The position numbers and the translations under genes were made by a program. Shown piece by piece: positions 23,710 to 33,373 of a stretch of 64,000 bases of DNA. The notes under the pieces were generated by a model. The model saw only the letters and a list, made by a program, of their open reading frames with translations. It was not told where the DNA came from and did no database searches. Each line of letters opens with the position of its first letter. Positions within the stretch are counted from its first letter, which is position 1. The DNA is from Pseudopithomyces maydicus (Eukaryota > Ascomycota > Dothideomycetes > Pleosporales > Didymosphaeriaceae), in NCBI GenBank assembly GCA_026873275.1, contig JANTUC010000005.1:1178001-1242000 (forward strand). Direction: 5' to 3'.

Positions 23710-24536
23710 CTATAACTTCTCTCCCTCGGCCCAAAATTGCTCCCATTCTTCGTTGCCGATTTCCCCACGACACTCCTCGGGTTTCTCACACTCGTTACGC
23801 AACTGCTCCAGCGCAGCGCCATATGCCCCCGGAGCGAGAGCAATGCTGAAATCGAAGTCTTTCTGTAAATATCGGAACGGAGCAAGGATACTTTCGAATA
23901 GAATTGAGATCATGATGCCATGTAATCCTCGCAGGTCTACCGCTACCTCTATGACGAACGGATGTGCTGATTCGCCGCGTTGTCGTTGCACACGACTCGC
24001 TTCAAAGCCGCTCTGGACAAATGATCCCACGGCACTTCCGGCGTCCTTGGGAATCATATAGTTCAGACTGGGGTGAAATTTGACAAATTTTTCCATGTCA
24101 CTTTCCACTTCATGGGGGTTGCATGTTCCATCCATGGAGCCAATTTGCAATCTCTGCTGCCAATGCCTCGGAATATCCCGCCTATGATTGGACCTAGAAA
24201 CGTCCCAGGGTGATAGGTGGATTGGCCCGCAGCATGGTCATATACAATGATGATGCGTGGAATGATTCCAAACTGCTTTTTGCGGAAGATGTGGATCGCT
24301 TCGTCGTAGACTTGTCGGCATGTGAGCAGGATGGAGTGTGAGAGAGACGTGGTGACGAGCGTGACACTGACTGACTTGACGACCATTTTAGTTGCTTGGA
24401 TGATCTTTACATGTGCGTGGCGAGTGACTAGAGGGATACATTCGTAGATGCAGAGGCGGATGTCCTTCGGAAGGTGGAGAAGGCTGAAAGGCTGGCTTGA
24501 GTGCATGTGGGTGGGTGGTGCTGAGGAAGTAGACAT
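23710..24536 (-). CDS. F-box/2EXR-like protein of unknown role (frame slip)
   Basis: The ATG at 24536 begins MSTSSAPPTHMHSSQPFSLL. The block FSLLHLPKDIRLCIYECIPL, followed by a helix ending SHSILLTCRQVYDEAIHIFR, is the LPxxIRxxIYE plus CRQVxxEA pattern of fungal F-box-like/2EXR proteins. Two frames are needed: one missing base in the G run 24114-24118 (plus strand) joins ..MEHATP to HEVESDMEKFVKFHPSLNYM.. and restores 275 residues ending at 23710. The C-terminal half (FDFSIALAPGAYGAALEQLR) has no known domain. A role as a substrate adaptor for SCF-type ligases would be inference only. Confidence 0.6.
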
Positions 24537-24887
24537 TGTATGCACATGTGCTTGATTGACCAAGCCGTAGCTCCAATCGGACGCCTCGCACACGCACTTG
24601 TAGATGGTCAAAGACAGGTGACAGCAGTGTTCCAACTGTCCCTTGGAGCTTGGCCAGACATCAGGAGCCTAGGCATCCACATCCTTGGGGCGAGATGCCC
24701 GAACAATCTCCGGGCCATCCCCGGGTAATCTCCATGGGAAGCTCCCCAAGCTCAGGCGTCACTGCTCCTCCGCAATGAGAGCTCCCGCACTTGCACCCGC
24801 GCCCCGAGTTGGACCGCCGTGCGCAGGCCTCGGAACGTGCTAGGTATAACAACACAGCATGCGAGACGGCCGCAGATAGCGATAACC
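24537..24887. promoter_or_regulatory. Divergent promoter, F-box-like gene and VPS18
   Basis: These are 351 bases between two start codons on opposite strands. I see no TATA box or tRNA; a C-rich stretch precedes the VPS18 ATG. Confidence 0.4.
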
Positions 24888-27800
24888 ATGGCGTACGATA
24901 TATCGAGCGGGTATGCGGCGCCCGGCACGAGCAACTTCCAGGACAGCGATGCGGCCCTGCCCATGTTCAACATTGAGCGCGTCTCGCTGCAGTTCTCAGT
25001 TGCCTCCGACTTTGTAGCTGCCGCCGTCGCCAACAACGTGCTTGTCCTGGCCCTTTCCACGGGACGCATCCTGCGCATAGATCTGGACAGCCCCGCAGAC
25101 ATCGATGGTTCGCTATTCGTATGCCGCATGTTGGCATCTGGACTGACCTTGAGCAGACATCGACCTGCCCAAGAAGACATCCGAAATCGGTGTCATCAAG
25201 CGCCTCTTCCTCGATCCGTCGGCCTCCCACCTCATCATCACCACCACCCTTGCCGAGAACTTCTACCTGCACACGCAGTCGCGCACACCCAAGGCGCTCT
25301 CACGACTCAAAGGCGTCGCCATCGAAAGCATAGCATGGAATCCCTCGCAGCCCACCGCCTCGACGCGGGAGATGCTGGTGGGTGCGTCCGACGGGAACGT
25401 GTACGAGGTCTACATCGAGCCTTCGTCCGAGTTCTACCGCCGAGAGGAGCGCTATCTGAAGGGCGTATACAAGACGGACGACGGGCCGGTCACGGGATTG
25501 TGGACAGACATTGTGCCAGGAAGGAATGACCTGCGCCGCGTCATCATCGCCACGCCCTCGACTTTTCTGCATTTCGCTGGCAGAGTGGGACGCCATGGGC
25601 ACGAAGGCAGCGGCTCCATCTTCTCGAAGCTCTTCGAGACCGAATCCGCCACCGTGCACGAGATCGCCAATGTCGCATCCACCGCCGCTTCCCTACTGGC
25701 TGTGTCACCCGAGGTCGAAGACACTCCGCCGTCGGATCATTCAAGCGCAGAGAGTCTTCGGCTGGCTCACCTCGCAAGGTGTACTGCACGGGAAGCTCTC
25801 TTTGTCTTCGGATACGTCCGAGCTGGGCGGCAAGGTCCTGGGCGACGCCAAACTGCTGCCTAGATCACATATCCCTCCGTCTCAGACCGCTAGCGGACGT
25901 AACAGGCGGACACAGGATTCCGTCACATCGATGATACTGAGCCAGTGGCACGTGTTGCAGCTTATCGACGGGCGGATAGTAGCGACAAACCGTCTGGATG
26001 ACACCGTTGTGCTGGACCAGGTAGTTCTGGAGCCGGGACACACTGCGGTTGGGCTGGTGGCCGACATCAAAAAGAACACATACTGGCTCTTCACGAACCA
26101 AGACATTTTTGAGATTGTTATCACCGACGAAAGTAGAGACGTGTGGAAAATCATGCTGAGGGCACAACAATTCGAAGCAGCATCGCAGTATGCCAAGACT
26201 GCGGCACAAAAGGACGCCGTGGCTACGGCATCTGGTGACTACTTGGTTGGAAAGGGTCAGTACGCAGAGGCGGCCGCTGTATACGGGCGGAGTACAAAGC
26301 CATTTGAACAGGTTGCACTCACCCTTATCGACCAGGGAGAGCAGGATGCATTGCGCAAATACCTCCTTACGAAGCTGTCAAACCTGAAGAAGTCCTCTGT
26401 TATGCAGAGAATCATGGTCGCCACATGGCTCATAGAACTCTACATGGCCAAGTTGAATATTCTGGACGACACCATCACCACGAAGGCTGAACTTTCGGAA
26501 AGCATGAACACGGCTGAGACTCAGGATCAACTTTCCGTCATTCGGAAAGAATACCAGGATTTTGTGTCCAGATACAAAGCTGATCTGGATAAAAAGACTG
26601 TATATGAGATCATCAGCAGTCACGGAAGAGAAGAAGAGCTTCTGTACTTTGCCACGGTGGTCAATGACTACAACTACGTCCTCGCCTATTGGGTCCAAAG
26701 GGAACGGTGGCGGGAAACCCTGGATGTTCTCAAGAAACAAACTGACCCAGAGGTCTTCTATAAATATAGCAGTGTACTGATGGCGCAAGTACCTGTCGAT
26801 CTCGTAGAAATCATGATGCGGCAAACCAACCTCGATGCTCAAAAGCTCATTCCCGCATTTCTCAACTACAACAATATCACCAAGGTCCCACTGAACCAAA
26901 ATCAAGCAGTGCGCTATCTTCTCTTCGAGATCAATCAGCATCAATCCACCGACGCTGCGATTCATAACACTCTGATCTCCATATACGCTTCCCACTCATC
27001 GAATGACGAGTCCGCGCTATTAGCATATCTGGAGGGTCAATCTATGGCACATGAGCAAAACTACGACGCTGACTTCGCTCTCCGCTTATGTATTCAACAT
27101 AACCGGGTCCAATCCTGCGTTCACATCTACAGCTCCATGGGCCAGTACGCCCAAGCCGTTGATCTTGCCCTCAAATACGACGAAGTCGACCTCGCCTCCT
27201 CCGTCGCCGACCGCTCTCAAACCGATGCCGCCCTCCGCAAGAAACTCTGGCTCGCCATTGCCAAGAAGGTCATCTCCCAGTCTTCCGGCATCAAAACAGC
27301 CATCGAATTCCTGCGCCGCGTAGACCTTCTACGTATCGAGGACCTTATTCCCTTCTTTCCTGATTTCGTCGTTATCGATGACTTTAAGGAAGAAATCTGC
27401 TCCGCGCTGGAGGACTACTCGCGGAAGATTGATGAGCTGAAGAAAGAAATGGATGACAGCGAGGAGACAGCGCAGCACATCAAGACGGACATCAAGGCGC
27501 TCGAGCAGCGCTATGCAATCGTCGAGCCGGGCGAGAGGTGCTATGTCTGCGGTCTGCCCTTGCTCGCCCGTCAATTCTTCGTGTTTCCCTGCCAGCACGC
27601 ATTCCACAGCGATTGTCTCGCAAAGAAAGTTGTCGAGCTTGCGGGCATGGCCAAGGGAAAGAGGATCGGAGAGTTGCAGATGGAAGTCAGCAAAGGAACG
27701 AGCACGGGGGCTAAACGGGAGAGGGCGATCAGGGAATTGGATGCATTGGTGGGAGGTTCATGGTCAGTTTCCCTCGAATCTTTATCTTGTGAACACGTGT

Positions 27801-27893
27801 TTACTGATATCATACAGTGTGTTATGCAGCGAATTGGCCGTCAAGCTTATCGACGAGCCGTTTATATCGGCTTTGGATGACAAGGAGGAATGA
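24888..27893 (+). CDS. VPS18: Vps18/Pep3, HOPS and CORVET core subunit
   Basis: Likely exons: 24888-25107, 25157-25701, 25751-27762 and 27818-27893, about 950 residues. Vps18 is a shared core subunit of the HOPS and CORVET tethering complexes at vacuole and endosome. The N-terminal propeller has IERVSLQFSVASDFVAAAVA, IDDIDLPKK, HLIITTTLAENFYLHTQS and SRLKGVAIESIAWNPSQP. The middle (LEPGHTAVGLVADIKKNTYW, AAQKDAVATASGDYLVGKGQ) is the Pep3/Vps18 domain plus helical repeats. The C-terminal RING-like finger is CYVCGLPLLARQFFVFPCQH..CL, with its last CxxC (CVLC) completed across the final intron (27763-27817). Intron 1 uses an unusual GTTCGC donor. Around 25702-25750 the frame changes by +1: either a 49-nt intron (GTGTCA..GCGCAG) or two bases lost from an AG repeat; the bridged sequence also reads as coding. 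Confidence 0.92.
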
Positions 27894-28743
27894 GCATTGT
27901 AGATGTTGCAGATGCAAGCGGAGATACCCTTCATCGGATTAGGCCCTGGGATCGTTTATGCTTATATCAGAAAACATCAAGATCAAACATCAACAGATTC
28001 GAAATGCTTCGGCAACGCCCAAGTCGAAGAGCTGATGCTTTACGAAAGTGCAGTGTAACTGCCTATTTTGACTGTATGACATGTGTTCATGCGGATGTAG
28101 GATGCCGCAGTGTTCTAGAGGTGTGGAGCTCTGTGCTTGTGGGGTGACCGGCTAATTGGAAGCACAGTGAACTGGTGCCTGCCCACGTTATCGTAATTGT
28201 AGCTTTTGTCAGGTGCTTACGGAACTAGGCACCTACCTGGTCGCATTTTATGTCCGCATTTAACGTCATTCTGAACGAACGTTTGAACTCTCAGAATATC
28301 AATTACACAAGCGTAGAAGTTGGATTTGCAACCAAGACGAGAGGATTACACTCCATGAGGTTGTTTGGACATCTGAAACGACCTGCCATGTGGTGCGCGT
28401 ATTGCCGACCGCCATCTAGAGCTTGATGTTCCATGTAACAACAAACAAAAGTAAGACGTTCCTGACCGCGCGTCCACGAGGGGTATGCTACACTACCAAC
28501 CAATCGCTAAGGTACATCCTCGGTGAGGCGCAGCAATGTCCATCACACGCAGGGCTGGCACGTCCCGCATCGTGATCAAAAGGCCGACGCGAAGGAACGT
28601 CGTCCAATGCACCAACTATGCCAAGCAGGGGTACTAATCAGTTATGTCTAATCAACTTGTTTTTTTCTCGAGTCTGTTGACGTTTTTCAATCGCTTTGAC
28701 GCGTTTCGACAACTTCACAAGCTGCAGAACGGTAGGATGGAGA
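27894..28743. other. Intergenic between VPS18 and a membrane-protein gene
   Basis: No gene is recognised. The first 250 bases are VPS18 3' sequence; the rest is unremarkable, with short frames only. Confidence 0.5.
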
Positions 28744-30519
28744 ATGATGGACGATGTGTACGGGAATCCACGCTCGCCGGTGTATGAAGAGCCACCGCCA
28801 TACTCGCCAATACGAAGGAACGGAACTAATGACTTTTTTCTCGAAAAGAGCGCGGCGGAGACCGCTGAGAAGGGGGACGGAATCGCGGTGAGGATTGTCA
28901 GGACGTTGACGCGGACGACGACAATAAACACGACATCAAGGAAGATTGCGCGTTCGACATCGGACTTTCTTCAACATCGAACTTGGCCTGCGATCCAGAA
29001 CACGGCAGCACATGTAACACCGGTAGTTTCCTCTACCTCACAAGCAACCTGGGACTTCATCTTGAAGCGAATATGGCCGGCTATTAAAACCTATCCATTA
29101 TATTGGTCACAGCTTTGGGCTTTCCTGCTTCTTTTCTTGGGCATCGCTCCCTTCCTCGCCTATGGAATTCTCATGTCTCCCTATGATTACCCATTCTACT
29201 ACAATGCCTTCGCAATGAAGACTCTTGGATGTGGTGACTCTTTCGGACAGCCGCAGAATATGACAGTGGAGGGTGTTGAAGCGTTGTTTGTTCTCGATTG
29301 GACTTTTGGTCAGTTGAGCTTCGCACATGTGAAAGCCATCAACATAGCCTGGGAAATGTTGGTTGGCCGCGGTGTGCAGGGCGTCTACTGGGCGATTTGT
29401 TACCGCATCTTCACCGACGCACTCCTCCGCCTCATTGAGCGCCATCCTGCATCATACGAAACATTTAAAAGTATCTCTCTCGAGGGCCCTGGTGTCGGTT
29501 CCTCTCTCATGCTGGTCAAGCAGCTGTTCCGGAATCGGAGCATACGCACTTGGTTCCTCTTCTTCTACCTACTTCTCTCATCCATTTTCGTGCTGGGCAT
29601 ACCACCGCTACTGAGTGCTGTGGCTGGTTATGACGGCACACAAGTTGCTTGGGTCAGCATTGGCTCTCCCGATAATATCATCCCATCATCGCAGGTCGAA
29701 GTAACTTGGGTCCTGACAGGCACCTACACGAAAAATTTCGATGAACCCTTGTGCAATCCAATACCAGAGCTTGAAGACTGGCATTACCACCAGCAAGACA
29801 TAAACAAGTACTGCGACTGTCAACTCCCCAACAAAACCACACTCAACTATAACGATTGGCAATACTACATCAACTCCTTGAGCTACTACTCTAGCCCTAT
29901 ACACGAAGCAAACGACTACAGCCTTGACGACTGCAACGTCCGCTTCCCCGGCAACAACAAACGCTACCAATCCACCTGGGGCAAACTTGCGAACTACGAG
30001 CGCGCCGCCAACTGGGGCGAATTCAGCTGCAACGACACCTTCGAAGTCACGCTGCCCAACAACGAAAAATACTCCATGTGGGATCTCAAATTCAACTCGG
30101 GGTTATGCTTCCAGAACAAATCCTACGACGTCAGCGCCCTGAGCGAGTCCACGAGATGCCTCCCCGATACCGCGAACCCCAGCTACGCGTGGGGCTTCTC
30201 GTCCACCATGTTGGGTGTCATCCTCATCCTCAACCTCACGTGGTGCCTCTCCATGTGGGCCGTGTGGCAGGATGCGTTGTGCGCCAGGCTGGTCCGCGAC
30301 GGGTACCGGATGAGTCCTTTGCGGGCGGCGTTCGTGCTTACCGAGGCGGCGATGAGAAGGACGGGGGTGAAGGGGGAGGGGCTGATATTGAGGGATAAGA
30401 AGCTGTTGAGGAGGGAGCTGAGGAGGGGAGGGGGAAGAGGGAGGCCATGGTTGAGGTGGAGGTTTTCCAGGAGAGACCTGGGGGTGAGGAAGGGGAAGAA
30501 GGGAAGGGTGGGGTCGTGA
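28744..30519 (+). CDS. Fungal multi-pass membrane protein, unknown function
   Basis: This single-exon frame is 591 residues from the ATG at 28744; upstream in-frame sequence has only a TTG start. A cytosolic N-terminus carries YEEPPPYSP, a PPxY-type motif that could bind WW domains of Rsp5-like ubiquitin ligases. Membrane segments: LWAFLLLFLGIAPFLAYGIL, IRTWFLFFYLLLSSIFVLGI and STMLGVILILNLTWCLSMWA. Between the second and third lies a large, probably extracellular, Cys- and Asn-rich domain with many N-glycosylation sequons (NKT, NDT, NKS). The C-terminus is very basic (RRELRRGGGRGR, KGKKGR). I do not recognise a named family; such proteins are common and uncharacterised in Dothideomycetes. 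Confidence 0.7.
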   Translation: MMDDVYGNPRSPVYEEPPPYSPIRRNGTNDFFLEKSAAETAEKGDGIAVRIVRTLTRTTTINTTSRKIARSTSDFLQHRTWPAIQNTAAHVTPVVSSTSQATWDFILKRIWPAIKTYPLYWSQLWAFLLLFLGIAPFLAYGILMSPYDYPFYYNAFAMKTLGCGDSFGQPQNMTVEGVEALFVLDWTFGQLSFAHVKAINIAWEMLVGRGVQGVYWAICYRIFTDALLRLIERHPASYETFKSISLEGPGVGSSLMLVKQLFRNRSIRTWFLFFYLLLSSIFVLGIPPLLSAVAGYDGTQVAWVSIGSPDNIIPSSQVEVTWVLTGTYTKNFDEPLCNPIPELEDWHYHQQDINKYCDCQLPNKTTLNYNDWQYYINSLSYYSSPIHEANDYSLDDCNVRFPGNNKRYQSTWGKLANYERAANWGEFSCNDTFEVTLPNNEKYSMWDLKFNSGLCFQNKSYDVSALSESTRCLPDTANPSYAWGFSSTMLGVILILNLTWCLSMWAVWQDALCARLVRDGYRMSPLRAAFVLTEAAMRRTGVKGEGLILRDKKLLRRELRRGGGRGRPWLRWRFSRRDLGVRKGKKGRVGS

Positions 30520-30853
30520 TTAGGAGGAAGCCAGTGGGTGGGTGGGGGAAGGAGGGGGATGATTATGGAGGGGATGTGTGAAGTTATGGCAAAGCGTTGA
30601 AATGAATTTTTTGAATGAATAAATGAAAGAAAAAAATAAAAAGATAAATTAAGAAAGGATTACCCAGGCGTTCGTCTGGAGTGCATGTAAAAGAAAAGTT
30701 CCATGTGGGGTAGGTGAGCAATGTTCCTCACTCCTTCAAAGACATTCTACCCAACATTATTTCAATCCAACCGATTGTGCAAGAGATGAATATCGAAGAA
30801 GAAAAATATGACGCGCCAATCCTGCACCAAGGCTTTAGAAAGCCCAAAAAGTT
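30520..30853. other. AT-rich intergenic
   Basis: This is 3' sequence of the membrane-protein gene followed by A-rich sequence. The only feature is the Pol III terminator of the tRNA on the minus strand. Confidence 0.5.
30846..30850 (-). terminator. RNA polymerase III terminator of tRNA-Ala
   Basis: A run of five A on the plus strand (TTTTT on the tRNA strand) starts three bases after the 3' end of the tRNA acceptor stem. Confidence 0.8.
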
Positions 30854-30924
30854 GGACTTGCTGGGAATCGAACCCAGGACCTTTCCCATGCTAAGGGAAA
30901 ATTATACCACTAAACCACAAGCCC
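30854..30924 (-). tRNA. tRNA-Ala (anticodon AGC)
   Basis: The minus strand folds into a complete 71-base cloverleaf without intron. The acceptor arm GGGCTTG pairs with CAAGTCC and includes the G3:U70 wobble that identifies alanine tRNA. The anticodon stem TTCCC/GGGAA closes the loop TTAGCAT, giving anticodon AGC. The T arm is CTGGG-TTCGATT-CCCAG. The D stem is weak (one mismatch). The TTCGATT box B and the downstream T5 terminator support a functional gene. Confidence 0.93.
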
Positions 30925-31645
30925 ATTTCTGGTATTTGATGAAGATTTACCGCTCAAATATGTATATAACTACTAGATAACTTTTGTTAAAACCGAGAAA
31001 TCAATCTTCGATCCTTCAGACATAAAACAACATCTACTTGACAAAATTTGGGGCGGATACCGCTAGGCTTCGTTATCGTGGGGCGGGTTATATATCACGA
31101 TTAGCGAAGGTGTACCAGGTTTCGGATCCATTTCTCGGGCCCACATCCGTGCATATATATTTGGGTTACGCGGTCCAGCATTTGAAAATTGAAAAGTCAC
31201 CTCTTGGAGATGCAGGACTCGTGCATCTCTTCCAAGCGTTATTTCGCCGTGTCCAGGAATACATACGGTGCGGAATTTGTAAAGTGCGGGGGTGGCGGGC
31301 CTGTCTGCCAAAGAAATAATCGTGTTTTTAATTCGTTTTTAGGTTCTGAAAAGTGGCATTCCCTCTTACACCGAACCCTTACTATATTTGAACCTTTTAA
31401 ACGCGCTTCTGGTGAATTATGGCAACGGTCATTCGAACGCCTTTAGTGAACATTATCCTCTTCGTTAGAAGCTTGATATAAGTAGATTCTAATTTTGCAA
31501 CATCGCAAAACTGATGGCTGCACTAGGTTATAATCTGACTGGTGGCAGATACAGTCAAAATAGGAAAAGGTCATGTTCATCTTCTTACAGAGGCCATGTT
31601 CAATAAGTTTGGGTATCTTTTCCTCGTATCGCGTCTCTCCCTCTT
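30925..31645. other. Intergenic, nothing recognised
   Basis: AT-rich sequence with short frames on both strands and no domain signature. It is downstream of the ankyrin-like gene (minus). Confidence 0.5.
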
Positions 31646-32128
31646 TCAGGCATCCGCCTTCGCCTTGGTCTCCGCCTCCTTCTTCGCATCAATCCGCACA
31701 ATAGCCTCCTCAAACAGCCTCAAAAGATGCTTCCAAAATGCCCGCTCCTCCTCCGTCAATTGTTCATTGATAGAATATCGTTTCGCCTGCAGTATCGGAA
31801 GATTCTGTACGCCAACTGACCTCCAAAAAAGCCGGGGATCAGCTCCATGCTCCAGAAGTAGCTCAATCACTGGGAGGTTCTCCATGATAGATTTGTTGCC
31901 GGGCATGTGCGTTTGTCGTAGACAGGCGTCCAGTGGGTGTCCTTCATTGTGCCCTGCGTGTGGAAGTGTGTCGGGCGCGTTAACATCCTCTCCGTTTGCG
32001 ATAGCAGCGCGACAGGCGGCCAGCATTGTTTCAGCGCTGTGGAGGGAAAGAGGTTCCATGATAAGTGCGGATCGTTGCACGTGCAGGTCGGCTTGAGTCG
32101 AGCCACTTGGGGACGATGCTTGGGCCAT
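31646..32128 (-). CDS. Small ankyrin-repeat-like protein
   Basis: A 160-residue single-exon frame from ATG 32128. SAETMLAACRAAIANGEDVNAP, HPLDACLRQ and LPVIELLLEHGADPRLFW follow the ankyrin pattern (helix pairs ending in NGADVN-like turns), covering one to two repeats. The rest is helical with a Lys/Glu/Ala tail (KKEAETKAKADA). It has no signal peptide. It could be a complete small protein or a remnant of a longer ankyrin protein; no neighbouring frame continues it. The role is probably protein binding. Confidence 0.6.
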   Translation of the reverse strand: MAQASSPSGSTQADLHVQRSALIMEPLSLHSAETMLAACRAAIANGEDVNAPDTLPHAGHNEGHPLDACLRQTHMPGNKSIMENLPVIELLLEHGADPRLFWRSVGVQNLPILQAKRYSINEQLTEEERAFWKHLLRLFEEAIVRIDAKKEAETKAKADA

Positions 32129-32402
32129 GGTAGCTGGAGAGTGGACTTGATGTGTTTCCTTGTCAATGTGAGATAGGTGAGAACAATGATCGGTTTGTTG
32201 GGGGGTTTTTGGTCTACGTCAACTTAAATTCTGTGAACGTTGTTTTCAGTTGATGTCTTAAATACCAGTAGATGCCTAAGTAAGATGTTTCGGCCGATAT
32301 TGAGAGGGCTCCTGGGGCGCAGAGCTGCGGGGCTGGTGGGTGGGGCGCAAACTGCACGGTAACTTCGCGAAGCCCTACGAATGGCGTCAGCTGACCCCTG
32401 CA

Positions 32403-32425
32403 CCCCCGGGGCCCGGGGCCCGGGA
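32403..32425. repeat. CCCGGG palindrome cluster
   Basis: Three overlapping CCCGGG palindromes lie within 23 bases, 275 bases upstream of the ankyrin-like start codon. It could form a hairpin or carry CGG-type regulator half-sites. Confidence 0.5.
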
Positions 32426-33153
32426 CCCAGGTGATCGTACAATGGACACACGGCGAAATTGACACGCGAGGCCGGGACTGAAGTACAGTCAGCAAGATTC
32501 AGGGCCGATCTTCGAGTTGTCGGGTCGTCACATCCCGGGACCATTCCACCAGGCACATGTGCAATTCACTATTACTCTTCCACTGGACAAAATATTCTCA
32601 ATCACGCCCATAGATCATCTCTACTGATCTCCTTCCTTCTATTATCAGCTTTGAAACGGACATCTCAGTAATCGCGCAAACCCGATTGTCACACGCACAT
32701 GCAGGTTGCATCCTGCTGAGGCCAGGCCGACCAAGTGACAAACCTATGCTGACATCAAATAACTGCTATTAAGTACAAAGAAGAGTTGAAGAGTTGAAGA
32801 GTTCAGGGACAGCACGAAACCGTGTCACTTGAGTATATAAGTGACACTAATAGAGTATAAAGAGAACCATTTCGCATTTACGTTGACATTGCAGGAGCAG
32901 AGTAGGCAACTGTTTAACATGCCTGGAGTGGCAGCCTAGCAATAGGTCTAGCGCAGATGCAGCGAAGACTGTATCATCTTCAAGAAATTAGAGGCGTTTG
33001 ACTGTCTTACATGTGCTGAGGTACATCGCTCGACTCGCTGCTTTGAGAGTAGGTCCCACAGTACGTTGATGCAGCACAATGTAAGACATTGGTTTTGTCC
33101 GGAGTCCGAGTGGTTGGCCTATACACAGACCTTCCGAAGAATAATAGAAAGGC

Positions 33154-33195
33154 CTCAAACAGTATACATATATAGGTCTCAAACAGTATACATAG
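33154..33195 (+). promoter_or_regulatory. Direct repeat with TATA element before secreted-repeat gene
   Basis: CTCAAACAGTATACATA occurs at 33154 and again at 33178, with a TATATAG between. It lies about 180-220 bases before the ATG at 33374, a plausible core-promoter position. Confidence 0.45.
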
Positions 33196-33373
33196 AACCC
33201 AGATCAAGCCTTCTCAATCTTTACCAACTATCACAGTCTCTACTGCTTTCTTTACCCACTTCTTTTCCTTCGTTCGTTTCAAACAGCCCTGTGGGCTTCC
33301 TCGACGAGGCACGTTCATTTGATTCTGGATCCAGCAAAAGATCCAACCCCGAGCTTGCAGTCTGCCCTTCAAT

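Larger units (their letters stand above)
32129..33373. other. Long intergenic region
   Basis: I see no gene in these 1245 bases. Visible elements: a CCCGGG-rich palindromic cluster at 32403-32425, three AAGAGTTG-like units near 32778-32803, and a 24-base-period direct repeat with a TATATA element at 33154-33195, just upstream of the secreted-repeat gene. Confidence 0.5.
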
